In this document: positions 29,073 through 37,223 of the stretch, piece by piece
How the letters are laid out: every line of letters begins with the position of its first letter
Position numbering within the stretch: the stretch's first letter is position 1
DNA from: Acidobacteria bacterium RIFCSPLOWO2_12_FULL_66_21
GTDB taxonomy: Bacteria; Acidobacteriota; Vicinamibacteria; Vicinamibacterales; 2-12-FULL-66-21
NCBI GenBank assembly: GCA_001767455.1
Contig: MELC01000042.1
Span: 53,266 to 117,265, forward strand
DNA length: 64,000 nucleotides
Reading direction: 5' to 3'
Translations under genes and position numbers: made by a program
The notes under the pieces: model-generated
Seen by the model: the letters and a program-made list of their open reading frames with translations, nothing else
Databases searched by the model: none
What the model was told of the DNA's origin: nothing

Positions 29073-29107
29073 TGGCCCCCGCGTCCGGCCGGCCTGGCGA
29101 CTCGACC

Positions 29108-29998
29108 ATGCGGCAGCGGCGCCTCGCCTTTTTCGCGTGGGTCGCCGTGTGCCTCGTATGGGGCACCACGTATCTGGGCATCCGGATCACCCTCGAGACC
29201 ATGCCTCCGGCGCTCATGGGTGGGTTCCGCTGGACGATCGCGGGAACGCTGCTGGCCGCTTACGTCCGCGCGACAGGCGATCGACTTCCGCCCCGTTCGC
29301 AATGGGGCGGGATCGCGCTGCTTGGATTCCTGCTGCTCGGCCTCGGCAACGGCGGGGGCGTCTTCGCGGAGCAATGGATTCCGAGCGGCCTTACCGCCGT
29401 ACTCGTCGCCTCTTCGCCCTTCTGGATGACGGCGATCGAGGCGGCGCTTCCGCACGGCGAGCCGTTGCGAGCCCGGGTGATTGCTGGCCTGGTCGTCGGA
29501 TTCGGCGGCATCCTGGTCCTGGTCTGGCCCGACCTGACCGTGGGTGGCGCCGGTCAGCGGCGCTTTCTCGCGGGCGTCATCGCCTTGCAGATTGCCTCGG
29601 CGGGCTGGGCCCTTGGATCCTCGTACTCGCGGCGACATGCGCGCGGCGAGAACGTGCTTGGCACGACCGCGTACCAGATGCTGGCAGGCGGACTGATACT
29701 GCTTGCGGCCGGAACAGCGCGCGGCGAGTGGGCACACCTGTCGTTCATTCCCCGCACGGCATGGGCGCTGGTGTACCTGTCGACCCTCGGCGCCATCGGC
29801 GGCTTCGTGGCGTATACGTACGCGCTGCGCCACCTCGCGGTCTCGTTCGTCTCGCTCTACGCGTACGTCAATCCGGTCATCGCCGTCGCCCTTGGCGTGG
29901 TACTGCTTGGCGAGCCCTTCGACGCGCGGATGGCGACAGCCGCGCTCCTGGTGTTCGCGGGCGTGGCCATCGTGCGCCTGTCGCCGAACGTAGAGTGA
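29108..29998 (+). CDS. EamA/DMT-superfamily membrane transporter
   Basis: Drug/metabolite-type exporter with about ten transmembrane segments and two EamA repeats, 296 residues from the ATG at 29108. The start segment FFAWVAVCLVWGTTYLGIRI is typical. The second repeat contains TLGAIGGFVAYTYALRHLAV and VNPVIAVALGVVLLGEP. A GTG at 29072 overlapping the SDR stop is an alternative start that adds 12 residues. The substrate is unknown; relatives export amino acids or other small metabolites. Confidence 0.88.
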   Translation: MRQRRLAFFAWVAVCLVWGTTYLGIRITLETMPPALMGGFRWTIAGTLLAAYVRATGDRLPPRSQWGGIALLGFLLLGLGNGGGVFAEQWIPSGLTAVLVASSPFWMTAIEAALPHGEPLRARVIAGLVVGFGGILVLVWPDLTVGGAGQRRFLAGVIALQIASAGWALGSSYSRRHARGENVLGTTAYQMLAGGLILLAAGTARGEWAHLSFIPRTAWALVYLSTLGAIGGFVAYTYALRHLAVSFVSLYAYVNPVIAVALGVVLLGEPFDARMATAALLVFAGVAIVRLSPNVE

Positions 29999-30023
29999 TA
30001 ACATCGCCGAAGTGCCGCGTCGC

Positions 30024-30193
<170 letters not shown>

Positions 30194-30210
30194 CCACCTG
30201 ACACGAGCCA

Positions 30211-30837
30211 ATGTCACCGAACCCCGAAATGTGGGATGAGCTGTCGGGCCGCGTTGCGGCGGTCCAGAACCCCTGGATCCGGCAACTCCTGGAGTCCGTG
30301 CTGCAGCGTCATGGCGAGCGGCTGAAGGTCTGGCCCGCGGCGATGATGGTGCACCATGCCTACGCGGGCGGACTGCTGGAGCACATCCTCAAGCTGGCGG
30401 AAGTGGGTGGCGGACTCGCCGCCTCATACGGCGTGGATCCGGACCTTGTCCTGGCCGGCGCGATTCTGCACGACCTCGGCAAGCTGGAGGAGCTAGGTCA
30501 CGATGGGGCGACGACCTACTCGCGTTCCGGCAACCTGCTCGGGCACATCACGCTCGGCGTGAAGATGGTCGGCGAGATGGCGGCGGAGATCGCCGGGTTT
30601 CCAGACGATCTCCGCGAGCGTCTCGAGCACATGGTGGTGTCCCACCATGGCGCGCGCGCACTGGGCTCGCCCGTGGAGCCGATGACGGAAGAGGCGCTGA
30701 TCCTCTCCGCCATCGACGACCTCGACGCGACGCTGCATCAGTTCAAGCGGCACGTGCGCGAGGACAGCGGCGAGGGTGAATTCACCGCGTATCACACGCG
30801 CTTGAGGCGGGTCCTGCTCAAACCGTCCGGCCGCTGA
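30211..30837 (+). CDS. HD-domain hydrolase (YhaM exoribonuclease-like)
   Basis: HD-superfamily metal-dependent phosphohydrolase, 208 residues. Metal ligands are visible in order: [26 protein letters not shown] (the HD pair), GHITLG and [16 protein letters not shown]. This arrangement fits the catalytic domain of YhaM-type 3'-5' exoribonucleases. The N-terminal OB-fold of YhaM is missing, so an RNase function is likely but not certain. Its 3' end overlaps a convergent small gene by 20 bp. Confidence 0.82.
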   Translation: MSPNPEMWDELSGRVAAVQNPWIRQLLESVLQRHGERLKVWPAAMMVHHAYAGGLLEHILKLAEVGGGLAASYGVDPDLVLAGAILHDLGKLEELGHDGATTYSRSGNLLGHITLGVKMVGEMAAEIAGFPDDLRERLEHMVVSHHGARALGSPVEPMTEEALILSAIDDLDATLHQFKRHVREDSGEGEFTAYHTRLRRVLLKPSGR

Positions 30838-30964
30838 TCAAGCGGACGAGGAAGAGCACGATCGCGACGACGAGCAGCACATAGATGAAGTTGCCCATCG
30901 TGTAACCGCTGATCATCCCGAGCAGCCACAGAATGATCAGAATGACGGCGATTGTTTCGAGCAT
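30818..30964 (-). CDS. Lmo0937-family small membrane protein
   Basis: A 48-residue protein with two transmembrane helices: LETIAVILIILWLLGMISGY and [19 protein letters not shown]. This is the layout of the lmo0937/DUF5670 family of tiny hydrophobic proteins, often stress-inducible in other bacteria. I choose the ATG at 30964 because GGGGAGGAG lies about nine bases upstream; a longer frame adds an implausible N-terminus. The function is unknown. Confidence 0.82.
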   Translation of the reverse strand: MLETIAVILIILWLLGMISGYTMGNFIYVLLVVAIVLFLVRLISGRTV

Positions 30965-31061
30965 CTCAGGTCTCCTCCCCTGGTTTCCTGCCGTTCCGGC
31001 GGCGCCCGGCGTCCTCGGCAGCAACACGTGTGCCACGGACGAGGCAGTTTCGTTCGGCAGG

Positions 31062-31703
31062 GTGTATCGCGAGGTACTGCTGTCGCTGCTGTTACTTACG
31101 GTGTGCGTGCCGGTCGCGAGGGCTCAGAGCACCGATGAAGCTCAACAGCAAAGCAATGCCCGGAGTGGAAGTCTGGGTGTGTCTCTCGGACGCTTCCTGG
31201 CAGGAAGCGCTACAGGTCTCGTGACGCACGAATCGGGGCACCTGCTGCTCGACGTGGTGTTCGACGCGGACCCCGGCATCCGAAAGGTCGATTTCCACGG
31301 CATTCCGTTCTTTGCCATCACGCACCGCGGCGGCCTTCCACGGCACCGTGAGTTCCTGATCTCCTCGGCGGGCTTCTGGGTGCAGCACGCCGAGACAGAG
31401 TGGTTGCTCACGCGCAGGCCGAATCTTCGGCACGAGCGCGCGCCCTTTGCCAAGGGAGTGCTCGCCTTCGACGTGCTGACCTCGATGGCTTACGCCGGCG
31501 CGGCGTTCGCGCGAACCGGTCCGTCGGAGCGGGACACGCGCGGCATGGCCGCATCATCCCGCGTCGACGAGCGCTGGATCGGCGCGCTGGTGCTCGCGCC
31601 GGCCATCCTCGACGCGTGGCGGTACTTCCATCCGGGATCGAAATGGGCCGCGCGAGGCTCGCGCGGGGTCAAGATTGGATTGGTGTTGCTTGTGGCCCGT
31701 TAA
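31062..31703 (+). CDS. Secreted/membrane protein with HESGH metalloprotease-like motif
   Basis: 213 residues from the GTG at 31062, which puts a clean signal peptide at the front (LLSLLLLTVCVPVARAQS, cleavage after about 21). The centre holds GSATGLVTHESGHLLLDVVF, an HExxH motif (His56, Glu57, His60) in a hydrophobic setting, as in M50 site-2 proteases. A later LAPAILDAWRYFHP could supply the third metal ligand, as the LDG motif does in M50, but the match is weak. I do not recognise the family. Confidence 0.6.
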   Translation: MYREVLLSLLLLTVCVPVARAQSTDEAQQQSNARSGSLGVSLGRFLAGSATGLVTHESGHLLLDVVFDADPGIRKVDFHGIPFFAITHRGGLPRHREFLISSAGFWVQHAETEWLLTRRPNLRHERAPFAKGVLAFDVLTSMAYAGAAFARTGPSERDTRGMAASSRVDERWIGALVLAPAILDAWRYFHPGSKWAARGSRGVKIGLVLLVAR

Positions 31704-31704
31704 G

Positions 31705-31810
31705 TCGATAGTCGATGGTCGATAGTCGCGGTATCGTTTACTGACTTTGATATCGCCGGACTTTGACTTGCGCCTTGGACTTGCGACTATCGACTATCGA
31801 CTATCGACTG
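31705..31810. repeat. AGTCGAT/ATCGACT heptamer repeats with inverted arm
   Basis: The left arm AGTCGATAGTCGATGGTCG (31703 on) is complementary to the right arm GCGACTATCGACTATCGACT (31783-31810), all in 7-nt steps. The stop codon and last five codons of the minus-strand fabZ gene (31794-31811) are written in the right arm. Other runs of this unit are at 34758-34785 and 54773-54808. Confidence 0.9.
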
Positions 31811-32261
31811 ATGTGTCGTCACGTGGGCCAAGCGCAAACGTCATCGTGCCTTCGACGACAACTTTCCCGCCGACGCGCGCGATGCCGTGGAGCCGGCCCA
31901 TGCGGCTGCGGAGCCGGCGCACGAGCGCCTCGATCTCGACGACATCGCCCGGATAGACAGGACGCCGATAACGGACGCGCTCGATCCCCATGAAGTAGAT
32001 CAGCTTTTCGCGGTTTTCCGGCTTCGCGAGAATCATGATGGCGCCGACCTGCGCGACCGCTTCGGTCAGGATCGTGGGCGGCAGCACGGGCCGCTCGCCG
32101 GGGCGGTGGGACAGAAACCGCTCGTTGAACGTCACGTTCTTGATGCCGACGATCCGCTTGTCGAGCTCGAGCTCGGTGATGCGATCGACGAGGAGAAACG
32201 GATAGCGGTGCGGCAGGATCCGTTCAATCGCCGAGTAGTCCAATGGCAGCGAAATGTCCAT
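31794..32261 (-). CDS. fabZ: 3-hydroxyacyl-[ACP] dehydratase FabZ
   Basis: Hot-dog-fold dehydratase of fatty-acid synthesis, 155 residues. It has the family start IERILPHRYPFLLVDRI and the catalytic His in FLSHRPGERPVLPP. The catalytic Glu is in ILTEAVAQVGA. GVxxxRYRRPVYPGDVVEIEA is also seen. The usual GHFPG is written SHRPG. The C-terminus (…DDTSVDSR) is encoded by the AGTCGAT repeat, so the repeat has supplied the stop codon. It is divergent from the GAF-PP2C phosphatase gene and has no lpx neighbours. Confidence 0.93.
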   Translation of the reverse strand: MDISLPLDYSAIERILPHRYPFLLVDRITELELDKRIVGIKNVTFNERFLSHRPGERPVLPPTILTEAVAQVGAIMILAKPENREKLIYFMGIERVRYRRPVYPGDVVEIEALVRRLRSRMGRLHGIARVGGKVVVEGTMTFALGPRDDTSVDSR

Positions 32262-32323
32262 AAAGAGAGGAGATGCAAGTATAATCCGGACTGCCTGCCA
32301 TCGGAAGGACGACTAGAGCCGCA

Positions 32324-34114
32324 GTGAGCCAGGGATTGCCAGAAGAAGCGGTGAGCGCCAGCGGCGGCCACCAGACCGCGGCCGACCGCGAGCTCGTCAC
32401 AACGCTGTTCGATCTGGGTCGACAGGTCACGGCGGTTCTCGACCTCGACGATCTCCTTCAACAGCTCCCGCGCCTGATCCGCCGTCTCATCCCGTTCGAG
32501 GCGTTCGCGGTGTACCTCCTCGACGAGCGCCGCGGTGAGCTTCGCGCCGCCTATTCGGTGGGATATCCCGAGCCCGAAGCGCCGCTGCGGATCCGGCTCG
32601 GGGAGGGGCTTGTCGGCGCCGCGGTGGCCAGCGAACAGCCGCTGCTCGTCAACGATCTCCGCGCCGATCCGCGCTACCTCGAGTTCGTTCCGGGGATGAA
32701 CTCCGAGATCGTCGTGCCGCTGATGCACAAGTCGCGGCCGATCGGCGCGCTCAACATCCTCAGCCGCAACCGCGATCAATTCAGCGTGGGAGACGTCGCG
32801 ATCGTGCGCCAGTTTGGCGCGCACGTCGCGATTGCGCTCGTCAACGCGCGCTTGTACGAGCGGAGCCGGCGCGACGCCGAGGCCTTCGAGACGCTCGCGG
32901 AGATCGGCCGCGACGTGGCGGCCGTGCTCGATCTCGACGAGCTCTTCTCGCGCATCGCGCAGCTCACCAAGCGCGTGATCGACTACCGGACGTTCGGGAT
33001 CCTGCTTCTCAACGACGCGCTCGAGCTCGAGATGAAGCTCGCGGTCCAGTACGGCGAGCGCGTGCAGGTGCCACGCGTCCGGCTTGGTGAGGGGCTCGTC
33101 GGGTATGCGGCGCTGCACCGGGAGCCGGTGCTCGTGTCCGACGTGTCACAGGATCCGCGCTACATCCGGATCGTGCCGGACGTCCGCTCCGAGCTGGCGA
33201 TCCCGATGCTGTTGAAGGATCGCTGCATCGGCGTGGTCGATCTGGAAAGCCCGGAGCTCGACGCCTTCTCGAAACGGGATGTGGAGATCCTGACGCTCCT
33301 GGCGAGCCAGGCGGCCGTGGCGATCGAAAACGCGCGGCTGTACGAAGAAGTCCGGGCGAACGAGGAGCGGCTCGAAAAGGAGCTCCGGTTCGCGCAGCGC
33401 GTCCAGACCGCGCTCCTGCCGGCGGGACCGCCGAAACGGCTGAAGGGGGTCGAGGTCGCCGCGGCCTTCGCCCCCGCGCGAGAGCTCGGCGGAGACTTCC
33501 ACGACTATCTGTCGCCCGAGTCGAACACGCTGGTGGTGGCGGTCGGCGACGTGTCCGGCAAGGGAGTGCCCGCGGCGCTCTACAGTGCGTTTGCCGCCGA
33601 ACTGATTCGCGGCCGGACGTTCCGCCGCCGGTACATGCCGGATCGGTCGAGCCCGGCCGGCGTCCTGTCGTCGGTCAACACGATTCTCCATCAGCGGCAG
33701 CTCGAGGAGTATTACTGCACCCTCTGCTACACGTTTTTCGATCTGAAGCGCCGCATTTTGACGCTCGCGAACTCGGGGCTGCCGTACCCGATTCGCTGTT
33801 CAGGAGAGACGGTCTCCCAGATCGAGCTGCCCGGCGTTCCGCTCGGGTCCTTCCAGGGCTCGACCTACGACGAAATCACCTACGCGCTGCACGCGGGGGA
33901 CCTCTTCGTGTTCTGCACGGACGGCGTCTTCGAGGCGATGGACCGGCAGGGGAGGGAATTCACGGGGGCTCGCCTGCTCGACGTCGTGGGCGCCAGCCGC
34001 CACGAGGCCGCCGCGGTCGTCGTGAAGCGAATTGCCGAAGCGGTGCAGGCCTGGCGCGGCGACACGCCTCCAAACGACGACATGACCGCCGTCGCCGTCC
34101 GCATCACCGCCTGA
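32324..34114 (+). CDS. GAF-GAF-PP2C (SpoIIE/RsbU-type) protein phosphatase
   Basis: 596 residues, cytosolic. It has two GAF sensor domains (about 35-180 and 190-345), then a linker helix (RLEKELRFAQRVQTALLPAG) and a SpoIIE-type PP2C domain (about 385-595). PP2C motifs are ELGGDFHDYL, VAVGDVSGKGVPAALYSAFA, FVFCTDGVFEAMDR and NDDMTAVAVR. Such proteins usually dephosphorylate anti-anti-sigma factors; no STAS or RsbW partner is in the window. The start GTG is preceded by GGAAGGAC. Confidence 0.93.
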   Translation: MSQGLPEEAVSASGGHQTAADRELVTTLFDLGRQVTAVLDLDDLLQQLPRLIRRLIPFEAFAVYLLDERRGELRAAYSVGYPEPEAPLRIRLGEGLVGAAVASEQPLLVNDLRADPRYLEFVPGMNSEIVVPLMHKSRPIGALNILSRNRDQFSVGDVAIVRQFGAHVAIALVNARLYERSRRDAEAFETLAEIGRDVAAVLDLDELFSRIAQLTKRVIDYRTFGILLLNDALELEMKLAVQYGERVQVPRVRLGEGLVGYAALHREPVLVSDVSQDPRYIRIVPDVRSELAIPMLLKDRCIGVVDLESPELDAFSKRDVEILTLLASQAAVAIENARLYEEVRANEERLEKELRFAQRVQTALLPAGPPKRLKGVEVAAAFAPARELGGDFHDYLSPESNTLVVAVGDVSGKGVPAALYSAFAAELIRGRTFRRRYMPDRSSPAGVLSSVNTILHQRQLEEYYCTLCYTFFDLKRRILTLANSGLPYPIRCSGETVSQIELPGVPLGSFQGSTYDEITYALHAGDLFVFCTDGVFEAMDRQGREFTGARLLDVVGASRHEAAAVVVKRIAEAVQAWRGDTPPNDDMTAVAVRITA

Positions 34115-34192
34115 TCCGCGCCCCAGGCGGCATTCGAGCGCTTCAGCCGGCTGGCGAAGAGTTCAGACTACGGCCGCGCGATCCGCTGACGA

Positions 34193-34558
34193 TCAGCGCC
34201 GCTTGAAATCCAGATCCCTCTGCTCGAGGTGGAGCCCGATCGACCGTCCGCCGAAGGTCGCGACTTCGCTGACCTTGCCCTTGACGCGCACATGCGCCCC
34301 CCTGGTCGGCACGCGCCCGCTCTGCGACACCACCGTCAACTCTCCCGTGCCATCGTCCACTTTGTAGAGCTTGAACGGCAGCAGCGGGATACCCCACGAG
34401 CTTGTCACGACGCCATCGACCGACACCGTCTTGTCCTGGTAGCGGCCGGGGTTGTATTTGAGTTCCGCGACGGATGGATGCCGGACGGCGAGCGCACAGC
34501 CCGACAGCATGGCGGCGAGCGCCAGCGGCGCGGCGAAACGGGTAATCATCCTTGCCAT
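34193..34558 (-). CDS. OB-fold lipoprotein
   Basis: 121 residues from the ATG at 34558, with GGAGGGGG just upstream. The N-terminus is a lipoprotein signal (ITRFAAPLALAAMLSGC, lipobox LSGC). The rest looks like a single OB-fold: NPGRYQDKTVSVDGVVTSSW, LYKVDDGTGELTVVSQ and GAHVRVKGKVSEV. Similar folds occur in periplasmic stress proteins and nucleic-acid binders; binding here is unknown. It stands alone between convergent and divergent neighbours. Confidence 0.78.
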   Translation of the reverse strand: MARMITRFAAPLALAAMLSGCALAVRHPSVAELKYNPGRYQDKTVSVDGVVTSSWGIPLLPFKLYKVDDGTGELTVVSQSGRVPTRGAHVRVKGKVSEVATFGGRSIGLHLEQRDLDFKRR

Positions 34559-34570
34559 GTCCCCCTCCAA

Positions 34571-34883
34571 AACACGAGTGGCCGCGCGAAATCGGCCTAC
34601 TGACCCGGAATGCGGCGATGCCAGCGCCTGCCTGAGTTAACGCACTCCGGTGATTTCGCGCGACCGCGAGCCTCAACATCAAATCGCGTGCCCGCGCAAA
34701 CACCAGCAAAATGATGAATTGGAAGCAAGAAGGCGTCCTGTCGCGGGGACGGCGCTGTAGTCGATAGTCGACAGTCGATAGTCGCTCGGTCGCGGCTGGG
34801 GCCAGGTACCGGGCCTGCCCCGCCGGCTTGTCCGCCGAAGCGCTTCGCGAAGGCGGAAGCGCCAGAGGGCGCGAAGGCGGGTG
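34571..34883. other. Non-coding gap with AGTCGAT heptamers and a CCGCCGAAGC palindrome
   Basis: No gene is seen. 34571-34757 should hold the promoter of the minus-strand lipoprotein gene, but I cannot pick boxes. 34758-34785 is TAGTCGATAGTCGACAGTCG and onward, in 7-nt steps. 34822-34880 is a palindromic block (TTGTCCGCCGAAGCGCTTCG with CGAAGGCGGAAGCGCC). Its TTGTCCGCCGAAGCG opening recurs exactly at 51661, and its core recurs inside actB near 62940. Confidence 0.7.
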
Positions 34884-36098
34884 CTAGAACCGCTGAGTGA
34901 GCGTGACGATGGCGGCGCCGACGTTGACGTCCCGGCGCCATTGCTGTTGCCAGGTGGCGGCGATTGAGGTCAGCGGCAGGGGATCGAAGCGAAAGCCGCC
35001 GAAGACGATATTCGACCTGCCGATCGCAAGATAGTCGGCGCTGAGGAGCGGCAGGCTTTCGAAGCTTCGCGCGTAGCCGGCATTGATCCAGAACCGGCGC
35101 GTGACATGGGCCGTGCCGTCGAGAAGCCAGCCGTTGTCCCCCTCACCCGACACGCTGTTGGGAGTGTCGATCTGGCCGCGATAGTACCGGGCGGTGACCG
35201 TCAGCGATTCGCGCGGCGAGAAAGTGACGCCGGGCGAGACAATGACGACCCTCGAATCGGCGAAGTGCACGTAGCGGACGCCGCCGAGCCACTGCACGCC
35301 GTGCCTGGAGTACTGCGCTTCGAACGCGACCTCGCGGTCGGGCAGCACCTCGGTGCCGCTGCCGAAGAGCGCACCGGCGCGCACCCACACGTCGTGGCGT
35401 GGGCTCCACTCGAGCCCGGCGCCGCCGCGATCCTCGTCGAGCGCGAACTTGCGCTGGTGCTGGCCGTCGGCGAACACGCGAAACGAGTCGGTGACGCGTG
35501 CGTTCACTTCGACGAATCCCGCATGCGTGTCGGGCACATCGATGTCGAAGTGCTCGAAATAGTACGTGCCCTCGACGCGGTGCGCCCGCTCGGCGCGCAG
35601 GTCATCGTACGCGTCGCGGATGCTGATGTTGGCCGGGTCGAGTGCCATCGCCCGCTGGTAGTACGCCAGCGCCAAGGTCGATCGCCGGGCCATCGAGTGC
35701 AGCCGGCCCTGCGCGGCGAGGACCGCGGGGCGATCGGCGGCGATCGCTTCCGCCCGGTTCAACGCGTCACCAGCGTCCGTGAGACGGCCGAGATTGAGCA
35801 GCGCGTCGCCCAGTCCGAGGAGCGCGTCAACGTTCTGTGGCGCGGTCGCGAGGATCGACTGGTACACGTCGACGGCGCGGTACTGATTCCCCATTTCGGC
35901 GTGCAGCCGCGCGATCCAGAGCCGGGCCTCGATGTCGTCGGGGTTCGCGGCGGCGAGCGCCTGGAACTCCTTGAGCGCCTGTGCCCGCTGTCCGGCGCGC
36001 GCCAGCCGCTCGGCTTCGGCGCGGCGATCGGGGCCCTGTGAAGGCTGAGCGACAAGCAGAGCGCTCAGCACGGCGGCCGGCATCAATGTCATCAGCAA
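34884..36098 (-). CDS. TPR protein with C-terminal YaiO-type outer-membrane beta-barrel
   Basis: 404 residues. Signal peptide (about 1-20), then TPR-like repeats (about 25-165, with GLGDALLNLGRLTDAGDALN and ALAYYQRAMALDPANISIRD). A beta-barrel of alternating strands (about 170-404) ends in the aromatic VTLTQRF typical of outer-membrane proteins. The layout is that of the YaiO family, where TPRs face the periplasm. TTG at 36098 with GGAGATAGAGC is the better-spaced start; ATG at 36092 is the alternative. Its role may be surface polysaccharide or protein secretion; uncertain. Confidence 0.82.
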   Translation of the reverse strand: MLMTLMPAAVLSALLVAQPSQGPDRRAEAERLARAGQRAQALKEFQALAAANPDDIEARLWIARLHAEMGNQYRAVDVYQSILATAPQNVDALLGLGDALLNLGRLTDAGDALNRAEAIAADRPAVLAAQGRLHSMARRSTLALAYYQRAMALDPANISIRDAYDDLRAERAHRVEGTYYFEHFDIDVPDTHAGFVEVNARVTDSFRVFADGQHQRKFALDEDRGGAGLEWSPRHDVWVRAGALFGSGTEVLPDREVAFEAQYSRHGVQWLGGVRYVHFADSRVVIVSPGVTFSPRESLTVTARYYRGQIDTPNSVSGEGDNGWLLDGTAHVTRRFWINAGYARSFESLPLLSADYLAIGRSNIVFGGFRFDPLPLTSIAATWQQQWRRDVNVGAAIVTLTQRF

Positions 36099-36261
36099 GC
36101 TCTATCTCCGGATTTGGGGAACGCGGGATTGTACCACTGCGGCCGCCAACCTTTTGCGAAAGGGGTGCGTCTCACCCGTACGAGCCCCCGGAAGTTATCG
36201 GCTGGAGGGGCGGCAAGCTGCAGAAATATCAGGGGTTTCTGGAGAATAAAGGAGTCAGGAC

Positions 36262-37188
36262 ATGCGGATCGTACAAGGAGCAAGTCTCGTGGCGGCGCTG
36301 GTCGTCGCCGCGGGCGCCGGCGCGGCGCTGGCCCCGGCCGCTCACGGGCAGACCAGTCGGACCGTGGTGCGGGCGCCGCAGGCCTCGACGCGGGCACTCC
36401 AGGTGCTCGGCGGAGGGACGGCGCAGATCGGGGTGACCATTCGGGACGCCGAGCCCGCGGACGTCAAGGGGAAGGAATCCGCAGCCGGAGCGGTCATCGA
36501 GAACGTCTCGGCGGACGGCCCCGCGGAAAAGGCAGGCATCCGCAAGGGAGACGTCGTCGTGGAGTTCGACGGCGAGCGTGTCCGCAGCGCGCGGCAGTTC
36601 TCACGCCTGGTGCAGGAGACGGTGCCCGGCCGTACCGTGCAGGCGGTGTTGATGCGCGACAGCCAGCGGACGACGGTCAGCGTCACGCCGCGCGAGAACG
36701 ATGGCTTCGCGTTCTTCGGCGATCGCGTGCGGCTGCTCGGAGACATCGGCAGGGACTTCACGATCGACATGCCGGCGATCCCCGTACCTCCCACGCCGCC
36801 CGCGCGTCCCGCCCCACCGTCGCCGCCAACCCCTCGCGCGCTGCCCGACATTCAGTCGTTCATCTGGCGCTCCGGGACGGCACTGGGCGTCACGGTGACC
36901 GATGTGTCGACGCAGCTCGCCGAGTACTTCGGCGTCAAGGACGGCGTGCTCGTGACGTCCGTGGCTGAAGGGTCGGCCGCGGCGAAAGCGGGGGTGAAGG
37001 CCGGGGACGTCATCACCGCGATCAACGGCGCGACAGTGACCGACTCGTCGGATCTCCGCCGGAGGACCCAACGGCTGAACGACGGCGAGGAGTTCACGCT
37101 GACCGTCAGCCGCGACAAGAAGACGCTGACGCTGAAGGGAAAAGTAGAGGACGGAGGGAACCGCCGCACCTACCGATCGATCGTCTAG
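36262..37188 (+). CDS. Periplasmic protein with two PDZ domains, no protease domain
   Basis: 308 residues. Signal peptide (about 1-30, ending AAHGQTS), a first PDZ domain (about 52-145, GPAEKAGIRKGDVVVEFDGE), a proline-rich linker (PPTPPARPAPPSPPTPR) and a second PDZ domain (about 200-295, SAAAKAGVKAGDVITAINGA). HtrA-type proteins have these domains behind a trypsin-like protease, which is absent here. It is therefore more likely a scaffold or adaptor binding C-terminal peptides. GGAGTCAGGAC precedes the ATG. Confidence 0.87.
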   Translation: MRIVQGASLVAALVVAAGAGAALAPAAHGQTSRTVVRAPQASTRALQVLGGGTAQIGVTIRDAEPADVKGKESAAGAVIENVSADGPAEKAGIRKGDVVVEFDGERVRSARQFSRLVQETVPGRTVQAVLMRDSQRTTVSVTPRENDGFAFFGDRVRLLGDIGRDFTIDMPAIPVPPTPPARPAPPSPPTPRALPDIQSFIWRSGTALGVTVTDVSTQLAEYFGVKDGVLVTSVAEGSAAAKAGVKAGDVITAINGATVTDSSDLRRRTQRLNDGEEFTLTVSRDKKTLTLKGKVEDGGNRRTYRSIV

Positions 37189-37223
37189 TCCTTCGGCTCG
37201 CGTGTTCGCGCGTTCGCTCAGGA

